Source: Dipylidium caninum (lineage: Eukaryota > Platyhelminthes > Cestoda > Cyclophyllidea > Dipylidiidae). Taken from it: a stretch of 64,000 nucleotides of DNA. The notes below the pieces were generated by a model. The model searched no databases. It was not told the DNA's origin and worked only from the letters and a program-made list of their open reading frames with translations. Shown one piece after another: positions 40,802 to 53,500 of the stretch. Location of the stretch: the NCBI GenBank assembly GCA_017562135.1, contig QEYB01000926.1, positions 558,001-622,000 of the forward strand, read 5' to 3'. The first letter of the stretch is position 1, and each line of letters starts with the position of its first letter. Both the position numbers and the translations under genes were made by a program.

Positions 40802-41913
40802 GGTCTTGAAACCACGGAATGGATGTTAAAAATAAGTAGAAAATAAACGCACACTTCTTCATACTATATATTATAATCAAATAAGTCCAATTAGCACCTG
40901 CAACATTGTGCCAACGATTGGGCAAATAATAGATACTTCTTTAAAGGGCATTTATTTTTAGAGTTGATAAACAAAGCTTTTTTCATAATGCCATTTTGGT
41001 TATGCATCTTTTTCTCTTAAAATTAATTCATAGTTAAGGAAAAGACAAGATCGGTCTGAGGAATGTCGGGTGAACAAGAAGGATGCTGTAAAATTGCACA
41101 TCGTAGGGAAGTTATATAATTTGCCAACTGTAAACGAAACTATGTGGCCGTCGTTCAGCATTATCATGCATTAATATGGCGCCGTGCTGATTATGCAGCA
41201 CTGGTCACTTTTTCTTCACAACTTTTTTCTCTTGTATGATATCATTTTCGCGGAAATGGGGCTCCACTGCTCTAATGTTGTATAAAGAGCGGCATTAGTT
41301 TAACGCGAAGGAAGTAACAAAGGTGCCCACCTACTCTTGCGGTCTCTCGATCATCTGCACGTGCATAAGTCCGTGCGGCCGCGCATATGAGTCCACTTTT
41401 TTTCCTTATTTGTCCTACGCGGACTTTTTAATACATTCGCATAGATGGCTGGTTGTTGCCTAGCTTAGACGCCAGCTCACGAGAGGTTCAGTGTATGGAT
41501 GAGTCGGATTCCGCACTTCCTTCGTATTTCCTTCGTTATATGGGGTTCGACTTGGTCTTCCTTGATGCGAGGCGCCTTTGACGATTCTAAAATTGCAGAA
41601 GTATTGTTTTACGAAAGTGTGCATTTCTTTTCATTTGTGGTCTCCGAACGCCTCATTACGCCTCGAAGTTTGTTTTAGCTGGCTAGTGATCTATTTGGAG
41701 GTGTTACAGAAGAGCATTGTATAATTGCGATTTTTTATTTCTATCTGATTTCGGCAAAAAATAAGTAAGGGGGACATAAGCAGGGCCATTTTACCAATGA
41801 GTAGGAAGTGTTCCTCTAAATTTATAAATAAAATTGCGGTCGCACGTAGACTTTTCTCTTACAGTTGCTAACAACTCAAAATGACGTGGACGCTCGTTTC
41901 ATGTTTCGCAGCC
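40802..41913 (-). mobile_element. Decayed mariner remnant, about 1.1 kb, minus strand
   Basis: It is bounded by diverged inverted ends (ggtcttgaaaccacggaatg at 40802; cgctcgtttcatgtttcgca ending about 41910). The C-terminal NRWxxxV codons (plus strand gccaacgattgggca at about 40911) lie just inside the left end. The sequence at 41110-41220 aligns with the catalytic-block region of the 11.6-13.2 kb copy (tatgtggccgtcgt and atggcgccgtgctga against tatgtggtcgtctt and attgcgccgcgccga). No intact frame remains. Confidence 0.62.
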
Positions 41914-44900
41914 TTTAATAATTTCTATCCAAACATTTGAAATGTAGAAATGTTATGAGCATCTAGGAGAAATTTGGTGTGAAACGGGTTATAGGTGTGA
42001 GGGTATTTTGCTAATGAATTCTCACACGCCCTTGGATGCCAGTGAATCCCAGCTTCGACTATGCCAAGTAAGAGGAATTTACTTGCTTAGGCTCCGAAAT
42101 ATTAATCGTTTGACCACTCCTATCCCATCTATCTTTCCTCCTCCCATCCGATGCCTCTCTCCCACTTTTTCGCTTTTGGGTTCCAGCAATTGAGTGGTAA
42201 GAATTAAAGGACTGTTTGTTCCGTCATATAACAGGCTTGCACGCAAGTAAACCAAACTGCTCTGCATCCACGGCGTTTTTTTCTTCCGTCTCCATAAGAT
42301 GGGTGAAAATGCTTCCTTCTGTGAAGATTCGGACGTTCGGTTCTAGACAAATTTTAAGGCCTTAGTAGCAATTGTTTCTTGTCCTAAAATGCGGATACAA
42401 GCTTGGTGAAACTAAGGAAAGTTTAGACATCGGTCTCTCAAGTTGGGTCACCGATCGTATGAAAGATGATGGATAATATGAGAATAGAACGTGAAAAGAT
42501 ATGTAGGTTAACTGTAATCTTCAGATTTTCCACAAGGATTACTGCTTTCAACATTTCCTTCACGTTTTAGTTTTGCTTAGTGGGATTTTGTTGCTCTTTT
42601 TCCTAACTTGAAGAAGGAAGCGTGAACACGGAATTGGCTCAAGTACAATTGACAGTTCCAATTGTTTTCCGATACTATACTACTAATGTCATGCGAAGTG
42701 ATCTCTCACTCATTAAACAATATGCTTGTTGAGAGAGACAGATGGAAGACTTCTCCTTATTTATTTATTATATTCCATTTTATGCGAAGTGTGGGCGGTC
42801 ATTCACAGCGCGGCTGTATTGCGGTACATCATCCGTCAGTTGGACTGAAGATTCGTTAGTAGACTAGACGACTGTTTTGCCGTTTAGTTATCGCAGAATC
42901 AAGTTGACATTAATTTATTTGCAACACTACGGGTGGCAGTTGGGAGATTCAGTTTGATGGCCGCACTCGTTGGTGTGTTGGCCAGAATTATTGCGCTCTG
43001 CACTCGCAAAAATACTACTAAACAACAAAAGATGTGGACACAGAGCTAGTGTCTTAAACTTAACCGCGCGGGTAAATGTGGTATCAACGTCTTTTCGCAC
43101 CCCCATTGAAGCATATAATTCGTCTACAAGGTGAATAACAAGTATCACAAGAATAATGCTTAAAACATTCGTTCAACGCTCAGTCAGGTCCAATTAGTAG
43201 AAAATGGACGTAAAAGATGATCTGGAGGATGAGTAGTATTAGTCCCAATATACATGATGCAATGATGACCCTGGACTTGGATGTCATGTTGACTTATCTC
43301 TTTCCCAAAATTCCCCAGATAATTTGCCGGAGGAAGAGGGTTTTTGCCACACAGGAAAGGGGAGGATCAGGGCGCAGGTGCTTGCGGCGCTACCAAAAGA
43401 CCGAAAGCATAAATTATTCAACAAGCGTCTAATCTATCGGACATTGTGAGTGTCGGTTCATTACCTACGGCTGAATGGACAGAATGTCCGTTGTTATATG
43501 CAGGGTGAGGGTGACAGACTCCTATTGTCAAATTTCAAGTCACCTTCGTTAAGTCAGGGGGCTGCTGCTGCTCATTTTAGGGATAGTGGGTTACTGGGCC
43601 AACGAAGAACACGAGGAATAGGTGATGGAGTGGGCTATGCACGGTATCTACCTTATTGGCCTTTTATTATATAAAATTTTGAGATCTTGTCGTAAACAAC
43701 TGGTAAATCTGGTTTATGGGGATTTCCACAATTTATTTATTCACATGTGGACATTTTTGCTTCATAAAAAGAACTAAATGTAAGTGTTTTGATTAATTAA
43801 TAGACAATAAATGAATAAAAACTGCAAAGCTGTATAAAATTTAAAACTTCCATCAAAGAATGTTTTACGAATGTCCTCCTGAATCGGCACAGGAAATCGT
43901 GAACGCCGGGTGTGCTCATCTGAAGCATTCTTGTGGATTTTTGTGGTCGAGCCGAGTGAAGTTTGGCTCGCATCACAACGGCAACTTTTTTCGCTATTTT
44001 ACGACTCTTTGAAGGCGCTTTTTTGCGCCTATAGACGCCAACTTCTGCCTTCTCTTCCTAAGCCGACATGAACCCAGAGAGGGAAAAAATCTTTTGCCTG
44101 GAGGTCACGCAACTTGTCCGAGTTTCGGGTTCATTACGCCCAATCCACTCTGTGTTCGCCTGTTCTCCATATTCCCCTCTTTTTACTGCATTATGATTAT
44201 TTTAAGTTGTGGGTTCAGAGCACTTCGCTTACCTAAGTGGATCCTTTCACGTTATTACCGCTTCGCGCCTTGCCAGTTCACTCTCACTACGTAGGTGTGA
44301 AACGTTTACTTTCCCGAAGAATAAAACGCCACTCCCATTATTTCTTCTGATTTCTCGGCCGCAGATTAATGGTAAGCCATCTCGATCAGTCTCTGTTTTA
44401 TGGGCAGAATGAAGGCATACCATTTTTGCTGATTGATCTGCCCGTTCTTTCGCTCTCGAGGTCTGTGACTACCTATAAATCATCTGAGAGGTGCGGGGCT
44501 TTTGTGGTGGAAATTGTAGAGATGTGGACTGGGGTCCGTCGGGGAAAGGGGTTGGAAGGGGGCCGTGGTAGCGGAGCGAAAGGGGAAGCTGTTTCGCAAA
44601 AATATGCCAATGTGAAATATCTTTTTAACACTAGTTTTCATGTTCCACATCGCACAGTGTAAGCCCAACTTCTCATCCCCCTCCTTCTCCACTTCCTTTT
44701 ATGCTCAAGTATAAATACACAAAATATCTTCTGGCTGTTGATAAATGTGGCTATCCGAGTACAAAAAATCATCTATTCTGCACGAAACTTAATTAGCTCA
44801 GCAGTCGCGGCACATGATACGGACATTCGTGACCCTCGTGTCCGCCTACCCTTTGTGTTTGGGAATACTACTGCCTGGTTTATAATTAAAATGTACTTTT

Positions 44901-47195
44901 CCTATCGCATCGGATGCACTCTTGCCACTGTCAAAAGACTCTACTCTCGAATTGTCCTTCTTACTATCTCAGAATGCATTGATATTCCACAAATGCTGCA
45001 GTGGTTGTGGCGGTAAGTTGGAAAGTCGTAGCTTCGAAAGTAACCAAAAAAACTTCGAATGAGGTCATTTGGTGCTACCCGCTCTCTTCACGGCGACTAC
45101 TAACTTTCAGGGAAATTGAGCCACCGGCTTTTCCCCTTTCAGGACAGAGCGTGGTCGTGAGTTCACGAAAAAACAGTTGAGCACGACTGTCACACATTTG
45201 TGACGCGGAAGTATAGATGAAGCAGAGTTGATACTCTTAAAATCTTCCATGATCCAACGCTCCTTATAATTCCGTTCTTCGAGTACCATAAGGGATGACA
45301 GATGATTGGGACTCAGGTGTCAGAAGAGACTGCTAAGGCTATGGGAGTTTTGTGTGTGTGTGTGTGTATGTTCACATAGCCCCTTATGCCAATTTTTCCC
45401 CAGACTTAGACATAACGAGCCTAAATGGCCTAGCGAGAGGGTGTTTTGACATGAAGGTGTAAAACAACGTGGGTGGTTGTTAGCGTAGAGGACATCTTTA
45501 GTCGCCTCACCATGGCGGACGATTGAGGAGAGAGCGAAAAAAGAGGAGGCTTTCGTTTGTATACTTTCAAATACACCGGCCTGTTTTCGTCTACGTCGGT
45601 CAGGCGAAAACTTGACCGCTGCGACTTTGTCCACCTCGAGCCTGGCCGATTGAATGGATGGGGCGCCACAGAACGTGTCCACTTTGGAACCCGCGGGAGG
45701 GCAGCCGCCCTCTTACCTAACCCTTGCGTCGGTATGCGAGGGTGTTCACGTCAAAATGTGTCGAAATAGGGCGCCTCCCCCGGATGAGTAGCGCCTGAGC
45801 AATGAATGCATGAACGTGGCCAAGTCTCAGATGGCCATCGGCCACCCCAAAAATGGTCTAGAATCTCCGTCCTGCCTGGGCTAACTGGCTGTAAGTTAAA
45901 ACAAGCGTGACAGAACCAGAGCGTTGGGCGTTAGACCTGAGTCGGAGGAGAGGTCGTCGACGTTGTGGCAAATATAAGGCTTCAAACCCAAAAAATCGTT
46001 GCCGCAGAGAAGTTTACGCTGTTTGACCTTCACACTAGAAGACAGCGGTATCTACTCAGCCAAAAAGACAATTGATCTGGTGGTATCAGCTTACAGCCGA
46101 CGTCTATTCACGGCCATAACTTTGGATGGGTAGAGCCTGTCCACCAGGAAAAGATCCTTCTTAATCTAAGGTGAAGCCGAAGGAGACGTTCAAGGGGAGG
46201 AATAGCTGCAGATGGTTTGACACTACCTTTCGTTTGTGGACCCATCTACGAATGCCTCAATACTGTTTCTCGAAGCTTGGTGAGTTTTGCTGTGATTCAA
46301 TTTGAACTCATACAAGAGAAACAAATGTCAATCGTGTTTTATTTCCATTTTGTTTCGTCAAAAAGATAACAAAATAAAAATGGAATGCAGAAACGTGTAA
46401 TAGGAATACTTTTAAACCTATAAGTAAAAGTGCTGGGCACACCTCTTCCTCAATGGTAGTTGACCGCAGATTAAACAAAATGCTCGTTTCACAGTTTCCA
46501 ACGTAACAATCCAAAATGAGGGCCAATTAGACTTCGGCGGGGGAACGGCTGCCGAAGAACCTTACTCGATGGTGTGGTGGAAAGGGCGCTGAATTTGGCA
46601 CTGGCAGTGGGTAAAAGCGGCAAACATCCTTGGCGATGTCAGCGTCAGCTGTTGTACCTATTTTCTCCTCGTCCAGGGCCATTTAGGCGTGTCGGTACGA
46701 GTATATCATCTATTACAAGGGAGAGGGTGGGGAGTAAATATTTCTAAAATTATGCCATTTTTTGACCCTCATTTTTTGCAATATTCCCTATTTCCCTTAT
46801 TATGCGCGTAGATTTAGGGGTTAGTGAGATGAAAATCGCCTCTGTGTATGTCACACGTATGAGACACGAGATTATACCATTTAAAATACAAGTGCCACGG
46901 CGTTGAGAACAAGGCATTGTGACAAGAATAATGAGTGCTAGTGAGAAATAGCCTCTCCCCAAATCTTTTTGGTAAACACTGGCGGCTCAGAGAACGACAC
47001 ACGCCTAAATAAAGGCAAATGACAAATGTGGGAGTACAGTGGAAGAAGTAAGATTCGGAGAACAGCCAATCAGAAAGGAACGCGAAAAATCTCATTACCT
47101 AGTCCGATCTTTTTTGCTCCCCCCAGACTGAAGGGGAAGAGAAGGCGAAGGACAGGGAGAGAGGGGCGAGGCCCCCCTCCTCTTCCTCCTCCTCT

Positions 47196-47230
<35 letters not shown>

Positions 47231-48969
47231 CTCCAATTGTGGCCCAAACGTAAGACATTCTTTTACCTCACGTGGTCAACTATCAAACTGAGTCGATGTT
47301 TTCCTCCCACGGCGGAGGAAACAGGGCCTCGTCCCGCCTAAACGCCCCCATTTAAGTGTGAGCAGGGGTGGAGGGGGCTTGGCGGGGGGAGTCCAAAGGT
47401 GGGTCGGGGCGGAGCAGGCAGAAGTGGACATCGACTTCACTAATGTTCTCCACATCTCTACTCCCTGAACTTCAGCATTCACTCCAAACTTCGAGGTGAA
47501 CAAACGATGCCCTCCAACCGCCAAGTCAGAAACCAAAGTTGGGGCGGCCGCCACCCTTTTGTGGGGTGCAGGAAGGGGAGAAGGCCGAGAAGGCCGGAGA
47601 GGGGAGAGGGGAATCACCTCGAGGGAATAAAAATGTACACATAAAAGACATAAGCCACACAGCCATAACGGAACCCACAAGGATGAAGGATGGCAATTTG
47701 AAACGTGGAAAGAATCGAATAGTCAGATTTGCGCCACAATGACAAGCTGACATTTTGCCGAAGACCAAGATTGAATGAAGAATGTTGCATCGCCACCCAC
47801 ATACTTCAGCTGCCTACTACTATACGCCAGCAACAAATTTAAAAAAAATAGCAAAATTCAAGTTAATAAGATGCCACAAGCTGTATCCATTGTGGTGGCA
47901 ACCAAGTCACTGAGAATTTTTTCGCAGAATAAATTTTACACATTCTTTTGTTTTCTTAACGTTGTTAATGTACCTAACCCATGTATTTTTGTCTTATGGA
48001 TAGGACTTATACCTTTCAGTTCCCTAAATTTGTTTTTATCCAAACTTAAAGCGGAAGAAGAACAGTTGTACTTGAGACATATATTAGTGTATTAATTTCG
48101 ATAAGTCCAGAAAGCATTTCAAACACTCAAGAAGTTATGCTCCGTGGAGAGGAATGCAGCCTTGAAAGAAAGGCAGACTCGTCAAAATTCGTTTGTCAAA
48201 TTTTTATCAGTTGGTTTGTTTTTTCACTGGAATGTGCTCAACGGATTCGCCGTTAGTCCAGCTGAAGTCGCGGAGGCCCACGTCAGGCGCGGCCATCGTC
48301 GATCCAGATCGTCGAGGGTGCAACACGTGGTGTTGCGGAAATGCTAGGCCATGTCAGGCAACTCGGTGCGGCGATTAATCCTCCCTCGCCAATCTGAGAA
48401 AAGTCATTTGCCGCAATGCAGTAGCATCTACGACTCGTTGCATCGGCAACGCAAAGAAGTTGATTGAATCCATGGAAAAAAAATAAATACTTACTACAAA
48501 AAGGGATCGTTTAGAATAACGTTAATGGGAAAAGGTCAAGGATGATGCAAGGTGAAACAACCCAGACGACATCAAAGTCAGAGATTCATTGAAAAAAAGA
48601 TTATCATCTTCGTCAGGTAGGATTATGGAAGAAATTCCGCAAGTCGAAATTTCACCAAACAACCAGAGGATGCGATTCGACCAAAGTGATCAACGCATCT
48701 TGCGTTGGCCCCCCCGCCGCCGCTTCCACGTAGTCCAGGCCTCGCGCCTTCAGAACGCCAATTTTTCGTCGTTCCATGGAGAACACTTTAAATAGCGAGA
48801 TTTTTATTGGATTCTAAGTTTTTGATAACAAAGATTTGAAATTTTATGGAGGTGCATATTTAAACCACCAAGAGATGGAGAGGCAAAAATCGCGGAGGTT
48901 CATAGAAGCGATTGTCATGTATAAAAATAGTGTTTCGAAAGAAAAAGAGGGGGAGAAATCAAAGAAGCC
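41914..48969. other. 7-kb stretch without recognisable genes
   Basis: Holds a (TG)n run at about 45350-45368, a polypyrimidine (CCTCGT)n tract at about 47170-47232 and a lone mariner-TIR-like sequence at about 46468-46500. All longer reading frames are low-complexity or unrecognised. No tRNA, rRNA or snRNA was seen. A moderately GC-rich, single-copy-looking block at 45.6-46.2 kb has no assignment. Confidence 0.45.
47170..47232. repeat. Polypyrimidine microsatellite (CCTCTT/CCTCGT)n
   Basis: About 60 bp of near-pure repeats of CCTCTT, CCTCCT and CCTCGT on the plus strand. In translation it gives only Arg/Pro or Gly/Arg dipeptides, so the frames across it are not genes. Confidence 0.85.
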
Positions 48970-50551
48970 TCAGTAATGGCAATTTGCGCCAATTCGTGCG
49001 GTGGTGGTGCGACTGTTGAACAAAGTAGTGGAACGAGGATGACAGCGTTGATCATAGCACATCATGAGATTCGTCAATTCAACGCGAAAGGGGCGACTGG
49101 AGAGGAGGTAGATGAAGAAGTTGGCGAAAGAGTCGGCGATAATGAGGAAGCGGAGGTAGGTGAAGACTCTAATCAACACCACCGGTGACATGCTGTCCAC
49201 GTAGACGACGGCGAAGAAGACTGGCGCCTCGCAGACAATGAAGACGGTGGCGATGAAGAGGATGAAGCGGGTCGCGCGGATTTGATTGGGTAGTCGTTGT
49301 GCCTGTCGAACAGCCTGCATGGAGGAGACCACGCCACCATTGCTATCGCCGCCGCCGCCGCCGCCGCCGCCTCCGCTGCCGCTGCCGCTGCCGCTGCCGC
49401 TGCCGCTGCTGCCGCCCTCGTCGTCGTTCTGTCGCACTGGGCGTCGACTTCGACGCAGCACACATCGACACCCCTTCGTCCGCCATCTCACTGGGTGCCG
49501 ACAAGAACAAAACCAACAAAGTTGCCGTCTCGTGTCTTTCTCTTCCTCCTCCTCCTCCTCCTCCTCCTCCTCCTCGTCCACGTCCACGTCCACGTGCACG
49601 TCTTCTTTGACTTCTCCCCCCACCGTCACTTGGATTCTCGTATTTTCCGCGTACTTCTTCCTCTTTCTCACCCTCCGACTGTTAGCCTCTCTCGTCTCCA
49701 CTCCCTTCCGTCGTTCAGATGGCATGCGATGTCGCAATAGCACAACAATCATAAACAACGTGGCAATAGTCACCACAGTGATTGGGATGGCAGACTGGTA
49801 GGCGAAAAAGACCTTCTCACTGACAAGATAAAGTCGGGATATCTGATTGGAGCGGATGTGGAAGACAACATTGTCGAGATTGGTGCAGACGATGATCTGT
49901 CGAATGGCGAGACGGAAAGTGGAGAGGATGATGCCGCAGACGATGAGGACTCCCATGTAAACGAGTTGACGACGCGGACTAAAGATGTGCGTGGAGACAC
50001 GAGTTGCCACAGGTCGGGTGATGGCCTCACACCGTGCCAACGCAATCAGTGTGACCACCCAGTTGCGTGAGCATATAGCGCTGTTGAGGGTGGAGAAGAG
50101 GAGGAAGGAGAAGCAGAATTCCACCAGTTTTTCGTGCTGCGTGGCGGAGAACTCCTCCCACGCCTTGTGCATGAAGATGGTGGAGTTGAGCCACATCTCA
50201 ACTGAGGTCAACGCCACCAAACTTCCGTCGCATCGAGCCGAATCGTGTGGAGGCAGGTCGCACGAGCACCGTCAGGGCTACCGCCTCCAACACCACCGCG
50301 ATCGCCGCGAACACGAGCAGGGCGATATGCGAGTTGTCCGGCTCGACCAGGTGCGAGGCGGCCTGTGTCTCGAGGAGTCGTGGGTCACAGGAGTTGGAGT
50401 AAGTAATCAGAGCCCTCGGATTGACGGCTGGTAAACGCGGAAATTTCGTCACAACAACCCCTTCCGTCGCATTCTTCCCTTCTTCGAGGTTCACCACTGT
50501 CGATGCAGATGCGATTTCAACAAGGACTAGATCCCGGCCATTCGTTTGCAT
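48970..50551 (-). CDS. Rhodopsin-like (class A) GPCR with a frame break between TM1 and TM2
   Basis: Seven-helix plasma-membrane receptor, ligand unknown. From ATG 50551 the minus strand reads an N-terminus with a KNATEG glycosylation site, then TM1 (HIALLVFAAIAVVLEAVALT). That frame stops at TGA about 45 nt after TM1. TM2-TM7 lie in an overlapping second frame (to TGA at 48970): TM2 LVALTSVEMWLNSTIF, TM3 FCFSFLLFSTLNSAIC ending LIALARCEAITRP (DRY position is ARC), TM4 MGVLIVCGIILS, TM5 SAIPITVVTIATLFMIVVLL, TM6 FILFIATVFIVCEAPVFF (CWxP is CEAP), TM7 DSFANFFIYLL (NPxxY is NFFIY). A net one-base deletion near 50213 would join the frames. Intracellular loop 3 is very long, with 12 Glu in a row and Ser-Gly and Gly runs from (GAG)n and (GGC)n. 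It resembles flatworm-expanded orphan or peptide receptors. The break is either an assembly indel or a true pseudogene lesion. Confidence 0.78.
50240..50436 (-). repeat. Duplicated GPCR TM1 segment, copy 1
   Basis: 197 bp, the reverse complement of 63803-64000 with one substitution (A/V codon before NPRAL) and one single-base indel. Similarity begins sharply at an AG-ending sequence (gtttaccag on the minus strand) that looks like a splice acceptor. Upstream of it the two copies are unrelated. Confidence 0.95.
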
Positions 50552-53500
50552 ACCGACGTGGCATCCTTTCTCCCATTGGCCTGCCTTCCTTCCATCCCGG
50601 CGCACATCTTACGCCGATTTTTTGCGATTTTTGAACGATCAGCCCTGCCAAATCGAAATGGGGCAGCAACTTACGAAACTCCACAACCTTCATACCTTTT
50701 AGTAGATCTACCACGTTGCCATTACTTGTGGTGAGAAACTGATACTCATGTGAAAAAAATGGCCCACAGGTTAATTGTCATAAATAAGCGCTTTTGATGC
50801 ACACTGCCAGCTTTAACACGTGAAATCAGGCAGTAAAAACCGCCCTACGGTTTGCTGTGAAGGTTTAATCAGCCACTGGACTAGCGGATTTACTGCTCAA
50901 AATTCCCCGATAAATTTCTCAACTTGAACAATCCTGAAGCACAACGTCAACTTCAACTCAATTTGTTCTCGCTGTCGTATTCCATTAATGTCAGGTATGT
51001 GTACATCTAGGCAATTCTCGGATTTCAACCCGTTAGCCATGCTTGCTCGAATTTCGTTTAAAAAAGCAGAACGAAAAGACCCTTGCTGGAATAACACTGC
51101 GACACAGCCATAGCGTACATTCAAAGGAATTCACCTTATGCAACAATCAACTAAACATTTATTTGCAAAGTCCCTTGGGCTTATTTAGTGTACAGGGTGA
51201 AAGTGAAATCCAAGGAGGCGAAGCCGACTTGGGGATGAAACAGACACAATTTCAACCATATTCTAACGTGAGAAAACCCCCCCGAGAAACACAGACAGAA
51301 GAATTGCGCTTTGCCCGTAGGCTGAGGAAACTCAAATTGGTCATTCCCTCAGTTCCCGGGGCATGCGCCTCCCGGGCAGATATTTAAGAATCCAAAATTA
51401 AAATGAATATTGCCTCGTCCTAGCCCATCTACTCCCGAGTATAGGAAGAGTATATTTTTGTTAATTAATCAAACCTATGAGAGGCGGTTTTGATTGAACT
51501 ATACGGACGCAAACTTTGGTTTCGCCAAGTCTAGCGTGCAAATGGTTGTTTTGAAAATTTGAGTTGGAGATTGATTAAAATGGCATTTATTCTTGTGAAT
51601 AATCACACAGTAATTTCCGATGTTGGTGGCAAGAATTTTCCGAGACCTACGCATGCATTTTCCACTGATCTGGAGCCACGCCTGGTACGAGACTATATTT
51701 ATCCAAATATTTCTGTCTCATTCATAAAAGAACACCGAAACTACCAGAGTGGAAACTGACATGAATTACGATTTTGCGTTTTTGCGACTCGTTGCCATGT
51801 TTCTGCTGAGCTATACTTCAGAATCACAGTACACATGCGCTCCCCACCATGCCACATGTCTTTGCGCTCACTTTACTTCCCTAGGTCACGTAGAGGCGAT
51901 TGTAATAGTTGGCCTCCCTTGCCAACAAATTCTCCCCTGCGTGCCATACAAGTAGAATAGATACGATTTTGTTTTGACAATGAACCGCCCATTTTAGGTC
52001 GCCTGTGAATAAGATAAAGCGGTGTGAATTGCCTTGGCGTGCCCCCTAACCCATAACTGGTTGTCGCGAAAGACTTGTTAAAGTTTTCATATTCATTAAT
52101 CTGCTCCTACTGACGAGGTTGTCTGGCCGAATATTGCTCCAGATGGAAGTGCGAAAGGGACACGGCGTGAATGTAAATGTTTGCGACAAATGGGCTGAAG
52201 CATATGTTCGAGGGCCAAAACAGCCATTTTGGACGACTGCAGCAGACCCAGCAAAATTTGTTCTTGTCTTGAAAAAGCCACTCACAGTATAACTTCGAGT
52301 AACCAATTTCCAGTGGTCTCTGGCTCTGAAAATTACGCTGTAATGTTAAAAATCAGGAAATCATTTTACGTTTATTCCTTAACTTTGATTTCAACTCATT
52401 AATGCAGACATACACATGTTCTTTTCTCCGCGTAGACTAACCACTCCTCTCATAAATCAGTTGGAAGAGGTCACCGCAGTAGATGGAGTCGCTCCTTGCT
52501 TTAGTTAGAATGAAACTCAATTTGGGCCCAAACATCAAAAAATAAAGATACCGAAATGTGAGGGCGGGCTTTTTACCCACCTCAATATGAGTTTTGAAAC
52601 TACTCGGGGGTGTGATGGGGAAGAAGGGAGAGTTAAGTAGTCCAGACTAAAGATACGGGTAAAGAAGAAAGTATCCGAGCTCCCTTGGACAAATCTAGTT
52701 GCCCCGTGGCACCATCACTGGGAGGGTCGTATCAACTTATTTTTCGGAATATCAGTTTCTCAATGATATATTAATAAGTATTCATTCGGTTTTCTTTATA
52801 GTTGCGAAAACTTGGAGTTACTTTTTGACTGACCGTTGAATGGTGCCGCCCCCGCAAATGGTTTTATTGAACCCCTTTAAATGCGTAGTTTTTGTGTGGC
52901 GCGGTGGGCAAAAGTGAAAGTCAGAACACTTGACGTGCCAGAGCCAGCCGACGGCCGAGTAGATGACTTCATAGAAACCAGTAACATCTGTAATAACCTC
53001 TCTCATACCTCCTTAATCCAAGCTGCTCCAGTATTTAACGTTAAAATCAAAAATGGGACGAGTTGAAAAAAAATTGTATAAGTTTTAAAATATAACATAA
53101 AATGACGATGAATCTGCCTACCGTGGGTTTGCGACGAGCTACACTATAAAATCTCCACCGAAAAATTCGGCTCCAGTATCGTCTTGTTCCCACAAAATTT
53201 GATGCCACCAGATTAAACTTTCAGCCAATCCCAATTTTGTACATAGTTATGGTTCTCAGAGTCCTCACATCAAGGAGAAGAAAACATCTCCACTTCCCAA
53301 AACCGTACTTTGCTTCCCAAAAAAAATACACTTTAACGAGTGTTATATTGCCGTCAAGGTAAACAAATGATAAGATCTTTGGTTCGGTGATCTATCTGCT
53401 TAAAATTTAGTTTTTCTAAAAAAATGTATGTAAAGGAATAATATTTGTGGATTTAGAGCACTATTTAAGAGAAGAAACTTAACTGACAGGTGAGACAAAT

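Noticed and set aside
45600..46200. GC-richer block that might be a SINE or RNA-derived repeat
   Set aside because: No internal Pol III boxes could be placed with confidence and no second copy is in the window.
49286..49801. 171-codon plus-strand frame rich in Pro, Leu and Ser runs
   Set aside because: Antisense of the GPCR loop 3 microsatellites; low-complexity translation, no family.
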